A DNA stretch of 64,000 nt from Galdieria partita. Taxonomy: Eukaryota; Rhodophyta; Bangiophyceae; Galdieriales; Galdieriaceae. The stretch covers positions 1 to 64,000 of the forward strand of contig BQMJ01000046.1 in NCBI GenBank assembly GCA_025991245.1, read 5' to 3'. Below, piece by piece: positions 44,853-54,641 of this stretch. Numbering within the stretch: the first letter of the stretch is position 1; each line of letters starts with the position of its first letter. Made by a program: the position numbers and the translations under genes. Below the pieces are notes generated by a model. The model saw nothing but the letters and a program-made list of their open reading frames with translations. It was not told the origin of the DNA and ran no database searches.

Positions 44853-45247
44853 TTATTGTTTACCATCAGTCTCCCTATAAACTGCCAGTATTACACTTTC
44901 CATGGGTCTTACAGCTACAACATATTTGTCCAAATCAACTTGAATGAAAGGCGGGTCCTTGTTTTCAGTTTTCATATCTTTCCTCAACATTAAGGACGCT
45001 TCTGCCAAACTTGTTATCCAACCCGCAGACTGAGACGGAGCAACACCTCTTGCTACAAGACTTCTTCAATAAGAAGTAGAAAAGCAAAGGAAACTCACAT
45101 GCAATGCATAGGCCTTCCCAATCTGTGACAAGAAATCCCTTTACTTTCGGTTCGTTCGCCCTTTATGACAATTATCAGAATCAATAGACTGTTCAAGAAA
45201 ATATAGACGTACAACTGTTCCAATACCTTTGCAATCGAATTTTCCAT
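44853..45247 (-). CDS. LAMTOR5: LAMTOR5-like Ragulator subunit (three small exons)
   Basis: Exons 45213-45247, 45099-45160 and 44853-45052 join through introns of 52 and 46 nt (GTACGT/AAAG and GTGAGT/TAG; phases 2 and 1) to 98 residues, close to the ~90 of human LAMTOR5. The protein starts MENSIAKVLEQLANEPKVKG, then FLVTDWEGLCIASRGVAPSQ, SAGWITSLAEASLML, and ends PFIQVDLDKYVVAVRP...VILAVYRETDGKQ. The G-hydrophobic-TD-x-GL-C/N-A/G-x-RG core is the roadblock/LC7 fold signature of LAMTOR5. It scaffolds Rag GTPases and TOR signalling on lysosome/vacuole membranes. All junctions close in phase, which makes this robust although no exon exceeds 200 bp. Confidence 0.88.
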
Positions 45248-45706
45248 CAGCGATCAAATGCAATTACGCGAAGTTTTTCAATGCAGACTTTAACAGTCTT
45301 TGTTCCCAAAGGAAAACAACTTTATCTTGATACATTACACACAAAATTTCTCACTTGTCTCTTTGAAAAAAATTGTTGCAAGAGAAGGGGTTTTCGTGTC
45401 TCTCAAAAGCAGGAATAAAGTTGTACCTTTTTAGTAGTTCGGCAGTACTGGAAAGGAAAGATTGATACTTCAATATTATCCTCACCACGTTTATAGTTTC
45501 GTTTGTAATTGAAACCACAAAAGTCTTACAAACAACACATGAAAGGATACCATTGATCATTATTCTGTAACTTTTCCTTTCTCGTGTTGGTAATTTCTGT
45601 GTTATATACAACAAAGGTCACTCTGTGTGTTAAGTGATATCTGTTGAAAACGTTTGCAAGGAATCATTTGGAAAAGGAGAACTTATTCCATTTGATTCCA
45701 ACAATT
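45248..45706. other. Divergent promoter region (LAMTOR5 / profilin)
   Basis: About 460 bp between outward-reading genes. An 87-codon minus-strand frame at 45351-45614 shows no family features and is probably chance. Confidence 0.45.
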
Positions 45707-46235
45707 ATGAGTCTTTCGCCGCAAGACAGTTGGCAGACACAAGTAGAGAATGAGGTTGACAAATATATGAATGTAACTCTTCCCTTCTGGGACCTCTTCG
45801 TTTTATTTACAAAGGACAAGGTGTTGCTGGAAAGAGGAGTGGAAAAACCCCCAAATATTGACTGCAGGTTTGTGGCAACCTTCTCGTTGGTTTTTCAGGT
45901 GTAACAGACTTTAGAAAGTTGTGGAATCTTTTCCAAGACAAAAAGGAAGCTATTTCCAGTGGAATCCTTCTAGGTGATATTCAGTATGACATACATCGGT
46001 TGGTTTGAGCTTTGACAGTCGCGTTAAATATTGAACTTATCCTGTGTAAAGTTGGTATGGGGATTTGGACGTGGGTCTTATATATGGAAGAGAAGCTGAG
46101 AATTTGAAAGGGAAAGGAATTGCTGTGGCAAAGACAGAAGGCTTCGCCGCGTTGGTTCTATATTCAGCACCCGCTGTTTCTGCGTATTCTGTTCCAGCAC
46201 TAAAGGAGCTTATCCAGAAAATAGCCAAAATTTGA
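45707..46235 (+). CDS. PFN: Profilin (three exons)
   Basis: Exons 45707-45820, 45868-45998 and 46052-46235 (introns 47 and 53 nt; phases 0 and 2) give 142 residues. The protein begins MSLSPQDSWQTQVENEVDKY, the N-terminal helix with the conserved SWQ-x-Y/V pattern. Then come WDLFVLFTKDK|VCGNLLVGFSGVTDF, LWNLFQDKKEAISSGILLGD and YDIHR|WYGDLDVGLIYGRE, and GKGIAVAKTEGFAALVLYS, where family members have GxxIxKTxQALVxxIY. A final helix is ALKELIQKIAKI. Profilin binds actin monomers, poly-proline and phosphoinositides. Length is typical. No single exon would reveal the family; the three together do so clearly. Confidence 0.85.
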
Positions 46236-47409
46236 AAAAGTTATCCATTTTCTCTTATTAACCAATGCTCGTAATGTGACGAAATCATCCATATCCGAAT
46301 AGAGTTACGATTAGTTCCTTATTTTTATATTTCGTAAAATGCACCTTTACCTCGTTAGACAACAGGGGGATAACGGGATAACGTCGACATAAATTGTTGT
46401 AAACTAGCAAGAAACCAAGTACATTTTTATTAATATGGTTGATAATCTTTGAAAGTCTTTCCTTTCAAGGAATTCTATCGAGGATGTTGCTTAGCAATGA
46501 AGTTGGTTTTCACAAAGTGACTGCTTTTTTGAAGAATTTTGCTATCCGTTAATTTTCTTGATACGATTTGCCCCTTTGGAAGAGCGACTTTTATACAAGA
46601 TGGGAATATTTAAATGGCACATTACTCGTAGAACTGAGCAAACTTGTTGGAATCAGACATGCGCCGTTTTCGTCCAACTGGTTTGCCCTCACTATTTTAT
46701 GTTTGATAGCTGTCGAGAGAAGACAGCGCTTTGATTTTCAACCTGGATCATGAGATAGTTTATCAAAGTTAGGTCAGACGATGAACTTGCCCAAGAGAAG
46801 CTATCCCGACATGTGGTAAAGGGATACTAGGGATAATGATACAACATCATTGGAATATTTGACTTTTCTCAAGCATCACCTTTGTTTTCAAGGAAGAAAT
46901 CAAGAGTTTTCAGAAGAACACGGAAGAAATTTGAAGTTATCAAAATTCTTTTCACAAATAGTATGAATATTTAAAAGATAGAGCTATAGTTCCAAACTTT
47001 CCACTACTATTCAAGGAAGAACACCTTTGTCTACCCTTATGAGTGGTAGATTCGGTAAACATTGCACTGATTTCTCGTTACGAGTACAGACGGCAACCAG
47101 ACGTAGGACAAGTGTTAGCTTTTACTTGCATAGAATAGAGATGACTTTCAAATGCTACGTAAGTAACAGGTACACTTCTTTTCTAGTGGAAATATCAAAG
47201 CTGCGGTCGCACTTGAATACATTTGAAAGTATATAACAACCTCTTACGTAACTATTTTACAGGCGAACTTGAAAGATCTCCACTGGGATATCCACACCAG
47301 GTGGAATCAATGAAATATTTCTGCCAATGCCGTTTCATCCAATAAAATGAAACGGTGGAGACCGCCCCCACACGGGCCGTAGATTCTTCGTTGAAACTCA
47401 ACGTTCCGT
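46236..47409. other. Non-coding spacer (profilin / ATP sulfurylase)
   Basis: Nearly 1.2 kb without a recognisable gene. Open frames at 46568-46753 and 47027-47236 are short, lack homologous features and have weak starts. The segment CCACGGGGTGGAGACCGCCC-like GC-rich patch at about 47353-47385 just before the ATP sulfurylase start may be promoter-related. Small spliced genes could still hide here. Confidence 0.35.
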
Positions 47410-48915
47410 ATGATTAGTGCCTTCATTTATGGTTACAGCTCGAGGAAACCCAAAACCAGTGAACTTCGGAAAAGTGCAAGGTTATATAAGAGCTTAAACA
47501 ATTGGCTTAACAACTCTTCAGCTCTTTCAAGAAGAACTATGGCTCGCTTACCCAGTCCCACACCCGATGGACACGTGTCTTCCAGGACAACTGCAGAGCA
47601 GGGGACGACTTCGAAAACCTTCGAGACAATCAAAGAAACTATCCCTGAAACTGAAGAAGCCCTAAACGGGCCTAAAGTTTTTGAATCACAAGAGCAGTTG
47701 CTTGATGTGAAGGAGCTTTACGTTCCTTTGGAAAAGAAAGAAGACGCCATCAAAGAAGCCGGTGAGTTGGTAAAATTAACGTTGTCGGAGTTGGACCTGC
47801 AGTGGCTTCACGTCTTGGCAGATGGCTGGGCTTCGCCTCTCCAAGGCTTTATGAAGGAAGATGAGTATCTTCAAAGTTTGCATTTTAGTACTTTGAAACT
47901 CAAAGACGGGACAATTGTGAATCAGTCGATTCCTATCGTTCTTCCCATTTCAAACTCAGACAAAGAAAGAATAGGAAATGAACGGAATGTAGCTCTTTGT
48001 TACCCTGAACTACCTGGTACTCCTGTCGCAATACTACGGAACATCGAAATATATCATCATCATAAAGAAGAGCGGTGTGCCAGAACTTTTGGAGTTACCG
48101 ATCCAAGACATCCATACACGAGTGTAATATATGAGTCGGGGGACTGGTTGGTTGGCGGGAAGTTGGAAGTTCTTGAACGCATTAGATACAATGATGGGCT
48201 CGACAGTTATCGTTATTCACCACGCCAACTCAAAGAACAATTTCGAAAATGTGAAGCCGATGCTGTGTTTGTATTCCAGTTGAGGAATCCTATTCATAAC
48301 GGTCACGCTCTCTTAATGAACTCATGTCGAGAAAAGCTTTTACAGAAAGGTTTTAAGAAACCTTTGTTGCTAGTTCATCAGATTGGTGGTAAAGTAAAAG
48401 ACGATGATGTTCCTCTTGATATTAGAATTGCTCAAAACGAAGCAATTCTTGAGGAGGGGATTTTAGATCCTCACAACACTATTATTGGAATTTTTCCTAG
48501 TCCTATGATTTATGCAGGCCCAAAAGAAGTACAGTGGCACGCCAAAGCACGAATGAACGCAGGCTGCAGGTTTTATATTGTAGGAAGGGATCCTGCTGGA
48601 ATGAAGCATCCTGGAACGAATCGTGATATATACGATCCTTGGCATGGAAAGAAAGTTTTGATGATGGCGCCTGGATTGGAAAAGCTGGAAATATTACCGT
48701 TCCAGGTAGCCGCCTACAACGTAAAGAGTGGTCGCATGGAGTTCTTCGATTCCACGAGGCCCGAAGATTTCCTTTTCATTTCAGGGACAATGATGCGGAA
48801 GTTCGCATCTACTGGTGAGGAACCACCTGCAGGCTTTATGGGTAAGAAAGCTTGGGAAATATTAGCTTCATATTATCAAAACAAACGTGGAAATGAGTCA
48901 CCGCAAAGCCGGTAA
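47410..48915 (+). CDS. ATPS: ATP sulfurylase (sulfate adenylyltransferase)
   Basis: 501 residues, no intron. The first ~60 residues (MISAFIYGYSSRKPKTSELR...RRTMARLP) are rich in Ser, Arg and Lys and low in acids, fitting an organelle transit peptide. The enzyme forms adenosine 5'-phosphosulfate from ATP and sulfate. Motifs: LHVLADGWASPLQGFM, VALLRN-type loop, the active-site VFQLRNPIHNGHALLM (H-N-G-H), GRDPAGMKHPG and KKVLMMAPGLEKLEILPF, and the closing ISGTMMRKFASTGEEPPAGF. No APS kinase domain is fused. It resembles the ATPS found in plants, algae and the animal PAPSS C-half more than the fungal type. Confidence 0.94.
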   Translation: MISAFIYGYSSRKPKTSELRKSARLYKSLNNWLNNSSALSRRTMARLPSPTPDGHVSSRTTAEQGTTSKTFETIKETIPETEEALNGPKVFESQEQLLDVKELYVPLEKKEDAIKEAGELVKLTLSELDLQWLHVLADGWASPLQGFMKEDEYLQSLHFSTLKLKDGTIVNQSIPIVLPISNSDKERIGNERNVALCYPELPGTPVAILRNIEIYHHHKEERCARTFGVTDPRHPYTSVIYESGDWLVGGKLEVLERIRYNDGLDSYRYSPRQLKEQFRKCEADAVFVFQLRNPIHNGHALLMNSCREKLLQKGFKKPLLLVHQIGGKVKDDDVPLDIRIAQNEAILEEGILDPHNTIIGIFPSPMIYAGPKEVQWHAKARMNAGCRFYIVGRDPAGMKHPGTNRDIYDPWHGKKVLMMAPGLEKLEILPFQVAAYNVKSGRMEFFDSTRPEDFLFISGTMMRKFASTGEEPPAGFMGKKAWEILASYYQNKRGNESPQSR

Positions 48916-49105
48916 ATCAAAAGACTTTGCAAATTTTTTCAGGAAACGAGAAAAATTGACTTGATGCGATATCAAAAATTTTTCTCGAACCTGACAAGTA
49001 ATAAAACTTTTCATTTTTTTGCGAGTCCCATTTTCATGGCACCCTTATTTGCTGATTTGCCGAACCTTGGAGGTGATGCAAACCCTAATTTGTGATTCTC
49101 AGGAC

Positions 49106-52100
49106 TTAACAAAGAACGGAGATATATTGAATGCATATTCCTATTTTTGTGATCATCTTATCTAGAATGAGACTTGGATCCAACTTTCGATAAGAAAAAC
49201 TCCTACCTGAGTCATTGTTATTTTCATCATATGACTTGCTTTGGCTCTCTGAGTCGTCCACAAGGAAATCTGCCAAAGAACCTAGCTCATCTTCTTCGAA
49301 ACTGTTCTCGTCATCAAGCTCATCATTACTAACAGACGCTTGACTTTGAATATATCGTAATCTTCTAGGCGCCTTAACCCTCTTACGACCAGTTGGAGCA
49401 GGAGAAGGACCATGTTGTTGCTTTCCTTGTTTGCGTCTTTTCTTTACTCGAAATATGGGCGATGACTCATCCGATGCACAAATTTCCTCTCGTGTTTCAT
49501 AATCATTATTTCCACCAGCCATATTTTGATATATAATACGCGAGGCCTTCTTGTTATCGTCGCCTTTTTCACTCGTCTCCTGCCCACTTGGACAAGAACT
49601 ATGTATATCTGAACGACTAGCAGTATAATTTACTTCCAAATCTTCATTGGGAGGACTGCAAATTTCGTCGAGCAAACTATCTACCTCTGTGTTTTCTGAA
49701 GTCCTATCATCATCAAAAACTGAATCAACATAGCAAACACCAGAATCGGGTACTTCTCCTTCATGCACTTTTACATTCTCGAGACCCTTACTGGTTTCGT
49801 TACCTTCAAACAATCCAGGAAACGAGGGTTCCAAGTTGTTGCTGGATAATGACGTATAAGTTTTTGGTGATTCCTCCAAGTTCAAACTGACGTCGATACT
49901 CGAGAAGTTTGGGACATCAAATTCAAAGCAATTCGACGACATATGCGTAATTAAGGAAATAGTTTGAACTCTCAATCTACCAACTTTCGAAATATTTGGT
50001 CGATCGTGGATAAGGACCGAGCCAGAAATGTTGTCAGAAAAGAATTTCCAAACTCCTTGTTTCATACTTAGCATCGTTTGTGGTAACTCTCTAATATCGA
50101 GCCCATAACTCTCAAGAAACAAAGATTCCACTGCGTTTGCCACCGACGAAAACGAGCTCTTCTGTTGCCCAACATCCTTCGAAGCACTCATCTTTCTTAA
50201 GGTTTTGGCATGAAGAGGAAAAATGGAATCTTCTCCTGAAAACTTTACGTCTTCTATGGAAAATTCCTTACGTTCACAATGGACTGCTTTACCATCTGTT
50301 GGAATCATTCTAGGTGAGTCTTCATAAAGAGAGAAGCAATTCAATTTGTCACGAAGGCCTTTCAGCAGTGAAAATTGTAACTTTTTAGAAACAAGATAAG
50401 AAGACCACTTACTCTTTGCAATGCTTGAAGCTCGTTTGTTCATCTCGCATAGTCTTGTCTCTTCGCATCCTTCCGCTAACAATATAACTATTTGACCAGC
50501 TCTCGCACGACCAGTCCGACCCATTCTCTGTAACATACGAATGGGAGACGAAATAACATCATAAGAAATAATCAAGTCTACGTCAGCAATGTCTAAACCC
50601 TCTTCTCCAATAGAGGTTGAAACTAAAACATTAAAAGTCCCTTTTCTAAACTCTCGCAGAACCTCAATTTGTTCCTTTTGGGACATTCCAGAAGTTTTTT
50701 GGGATTTATGAGTACTAGCTGATGGTGCTTGTCCAACAAAACACATGGCATGGATCAAGGGCTCATGCTGTGCTAGGATTCTACGTAACTCAACTACTGA
50801 CTCTCTATACTGGGCAAAAACTATAGCTCTGCTTGAGACCGTCCCTTCTTCAACACGACCTGAGCAAGAAGCCGAAGTTTCATTGAAATGATGTTTTAGA
50901 ACTTCAACGCATTTCTGAGCTTTTGGATGTGTGACCTATGCTCGCATCGTTAGATAACTAAAGCACGGAAGGGCCATTACTCTTTACATACACCACTACT
51001 TATAAGTTCTGATGTGATACTTCGAAGCTGTTTAAATTTTTCTCGATTTGCAATTTGCTTCTTGAGTCTTCCGGTCCCTTGCTTTGATTCCGACTCGAAA
51101 CTTTCAAGAAAGCTTTCGAAAGGGACCAAACCTAAGCCATATCCACTTTCAATCTACAAATAAACACGAACCCACTGGGAATAATTACCATGGGAATATA
51201 AAAGGTTAATGCCGTAGCAAAGAGAAACTGCCAGTGAGAATTGCGACAAAACGAACGAGCGCTTTGCATGGTCCTCCTTAGTTTGAGGTGTAAAATTCTG
51301 TTTCCAGTTGTCTCTTGCAGTTAATAATTTCATGATAGTAACCCTACTAAAATTAAAAAAATAAAAAAAAAACAATAGACCTACCGTTCCGAGGAACGTT
51401 CGTAAAACGCCTGATTATTGCATAAATTATTCAGAAACGGTGACAAGAGATCCATAGCCAAATCTTTGGCTCTTTGTAGATCAGCACCAAGTGGCACTAC
51501 AATAGACTCTATTCGCCGGTGAAAGGTATATGGTTTCGTATCTGGGTCATCTTCAGTTCTAAACTCTACTTTTGCTATTTGTAAATTGTCTATAACATGC
51601 TGGATAACAGATAGGGTGTTTCCTGGAGTTGCTGACAGTGCTAAAATTCTATAAGAACCACCAGTGGCCCTATTTAAGTCCTCAACTACGCTACAATAGA
51701 CATATCTTCCAGTCGCTTTGTGAGCTTCATCAAAAACAACACAAACCACCTAAACATCTTCGTATTGGAAGAAACAATCAAAGTTGCTAACCAACCTCGG
51801 ATGCAGGGCAAATGCCATGATCAATATCATTCTTCATTATTTGTGGAGTGACAAAGAATACATTTTTTGACTTCCATATAGTCTTTCTCATTTCAGATTT
51901 CATTGCTCCTGTCATTTCTGCAGTGGCTTCGATGGGAATACCTACTACCCTATAGCAAGCTTCTATCTGCTGTCGAACAAGAGGCTTAGTAGGAGCCATA
52001 AAAACAACCTCAATTAAACTTAGAATGTAACTTGAAATAAACATATTGCTTCCTCACTTTACCCTCTGGATACCAACGTAAAAAATTGTACATCACGACC

Positions 52101-53103
52101 GCAGCTATAAATGTTTTACCTAAACCTGTGGGTAGGCAAACTAGCGTGTTACAAGCCAATGCCGAACGGACAATATTGAACTGATATTCACGCTCTGGAA
52201 TGTTAGTAGGAAATACCCATGAACGAGCAGCATTCAAGTCAAGTGCAACATTCTGCGGTAGTTTCTTGCTTGATTTGGAGGGAAACCACAAACTATCTGT
52301 AACATCATCAAGAGTTCGTTGAATCTTCCGGATCCTCGGCGACAAGAGTTCCACAGGAGAGTTGGAGGAAGTGAGAACATTAGAACTTGTGTGGCAAGTT
52401 GGAACATATCTTTCTATGCTTTGTTGATTCAAATTGCTATTCAACTCACAAGGCATACTTGTTTCTGCCAATTCAAACTTTTCGGACAGATTTTGCACTG
52501 CTTCCTTAGAGCAAGGATCGGCTTTTTTCGAATGCGATTGAACTACAGACGACTTTTGCAAAAGTGGTTCGTGAACAACGGGATTGGATTCTTTAGTTTC
52601 ACCAGAATTGCGGTACTGTTGTTCAACAGAATCAAGCGCAAATACTAGCAAGTCGTCTTCTATGGGTTCAAAGGGATCCGCGCACTCGTTGTCCTCAATA
52701 ACTGGTCTTTCTTCTGTTGTTTCTTCTCCTTCAACCTTGACTATAAAAGAGGTCTTGGGTATAGCTGAGCTCCAGTTAGCGTTCTGCGTATCCCTTCGAA
52801 TATTAATCCTGCTGCATTCTTCGGTTTCCCTTGCTTTTTTTTCTAGTTTCTCCAATAAAGCATATTCTTCGGGGTCCACTACAAAAGGAGTACCCTCTTG
52901 CGACTGGGAATAGAATGAGTAAAACAGTAAACTAAGTTGAAAAACCTACTTCAAGAATCTTCCAGAGTTGCTCATCACTTAGCAAGTCCATAAAAGACGA
53001 CAAAAAGGCGCCAGGAGGAACGCAGTTCACTAAATCAGCTCCACATGTTGTAAGATTTGAAATTTTCCAGTTCTCATTGGGGGAGGGGGATGAATTTGGC
53101 CAT
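49106..53103 (-). CDS. FANCM: FANCM/Mph1-family DNA helicase (multi-exon)
   Basis: A large minus-strand gene in eight or more exons. Exons seen: from ~53.1 kb to 52950 (5' end uncertain), 52058-52903, 51796-52008, 51385-51749, 51189-51346, then pieces near 50.9-51.15 kb, and a long last part to 49106. Helicase motifs: VCLPTGLGKTFIAAVVMY (I), MAPTKPLVRQQI (Ia), FFVTPQIMKND, VVFDEAHKATG (DEAH, II), ILALSATPG (III), VLVSTSIGEEGLDIADVD (V) and QRMGRTGRARAGQIV (VI). The order and the SIGEEGLDI and RMGRTGRA wording point to the FANCM/Mph1/Hef branch, which remodels stalled forks and D-loops. The C-terminal ~350 residues are acidic and Ser-rich with a basic patch (KKRRKQGKQQ). No ERCC4 nuclease is visible. 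Introns are very short (35-49 nt). Confidence 0.88.
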
Positions 53104-53114
53104 GTTACTGCCAA

Positions 53115-53872
53115 CCACAGTTCTATAGAAGAACTATGATGAATAATAGAAAGCGCTTGTAGAATTCAAACCGCCCAATTTGTAATATATTTAGTTCTTA
53201 ACACTCTATGGCAACTTACATCTTCTTTTGATGACATCCAAGTGTTTAAGTCTTCAGTAATAACTTACAATGAATTACATTATTTGGTATTTAGATACGC
53301 AAGGAAGAGTTGTTGATTACGGTGCTTCTGGGATATTCAACTAAAACAAACTAAATGAAACTTAAAAAAAATCGAAGTCACTCTTTATGTGGTTATTCTG
53401 GTGATTATTTGATATAAAGGATTTCAACTTTTTTCGTCTCTTGCAATTTCATTCAAACGCTGTATTTGTAGCGTCTATTTTTCTGTTTTATAAAGTTATT
53501 GGTCAGGTATGTTTGGCCTTAAGCTCAAGGCAAAAAAATTTATTTCTACAAAGAAGGTATTCTGAATAGAGCATATACCAAGTGCTTCAGAGTTTTGTAT
53601 GTTGATTTGATGTTTGCAATGAAACATACAAATTTCGACCAGATGAAGTTCTGTGAATTCTCACCTTCTCTATCAAACCCTTGAATAAGTCGTATTTATT
53701 AAACTATCTGATATACAATTTCCTTCAGTCATTTTTAAATGACCAACGATGTACAATGTGCAGATGATGCTGTTCTAGGAATAAACTACAAAGATGGAAG
53801 GCTTGGACAAAAAGCAGCATCTCATAATGTTATTGTGCTGTCCAATCGTTGAATCTACTTTTTGAATTTTTC
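53115..53872. other. Divergent promoter region (FANCM-like / isochorismatase-like)
   Basis: About 750 bp without a recognised gene. The left end may hold the first coding bases of the FANCM-like gene, because no good ATG lies at the start of its first visible exon. The rest shows no ORF and no clear RNA gene. Confidence 0.4.
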
Positions 53873-54545
53873 ATGTCGTCGATTCCAGTTTTGGTGCTTT
53901 GCGACTTCCAAAATGACATTATGGGCTTCGTTCCGCCTGAAAAGAAAGAATCCGTCATCAAAGGAGCTTCAAAGCTTTTGGTATGTTTGGTTTTGTGTTT
54001 CAAAACTGTTTTGCCTAGCTAACCGTGTTCAGAGTTTTGCTCGGGAGAAGAAGATTCCTGTAGTACATGTTGGAGTACGTTTTAGAAAGGGGTAACAGAG
54101 TATTACAAACGTTTTGTATCGAACATGCTGAAGCTGTTTTAGACACCCTGAAGTTTCAAAGCGAAACAAGTTTTTGTCGCTTGTTTCATCGAGAGGTTCC
54201 ATTCTTGTGGAAGGTACCCCTGGGAGTGAACAAGTGGCAGAATTAAAGCCAATTGAAGGTGAATTCTCCGTGACAAAGAGAAGAGTCGGGGCACAGTTCA
54301 ATACTGATCTTACTACAATTTTAAGTGCTTTGAATGCTACGCATCTGATTTTGGGTGGCGTGTCTACAAGTGGAGTTATACTTTCAACCGTTCGCTGGGC
54401 AGCCGACGCCGATTATGAAATCACTGTAGTTCGCGAAGCAGTCACTGATGGAGATGACGTGGCTCATCAAGCCCTACTTGAGCATATCTTTCCAAGCCAG
54501 GCGAACGTTGTTTCTGTGGACGATTTGATAAAGAGTATGTCGTAG
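53873..54545 (+). CDS. Isochorismatase-like (cysteine hydrolase) family protein
   Basis: Exons 53873-53980, 54033-54091 and 54143-54545 (introns 52 and 51 nt; phases 0 and 2) give 189 residues. The Rossmann-like core is clear: IPVLVLCDFQNDIMGF (catalytic Asp), IPVVHVGVRFRKG|HPEVSKRNK, LVEGTPGSEQVAEL, EFSVTKRRVGAQFNTDL (catalytic Lys), and THLILGGVSTSGVILSTVRW with DADYEITVVREAVTDGD. In classic family members the nucleophilic Cys sits in GxxTxxCVxxT. Here that loop reads GVSTSGVILST, with no Cys, so either a Ser takes over or the protein is a subfamily with other chemistry. The substrate is unknown. Two small 5' exons are needed to complete the fold. Confidence 0.88.
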
Positions 54546-54641
54546 TTGATATTTGTGTGCGGACTTTCGAAAATTTGTGGTTATTATATCGAATAAACAT
54601 TGGTATGAAAAAAGAGTCTCCCCAAAACTTCATTCTGAGTA

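Noticed and set aside
46361-46840. Homing-endonuclease-like sites (GGGATAACGGGATAAC and CTAGGGATAATG)
   Set aside because: They resemble part of an I-SceI-type site but match it imperfectly, and no homing endonuclease gene or intron is nearby.
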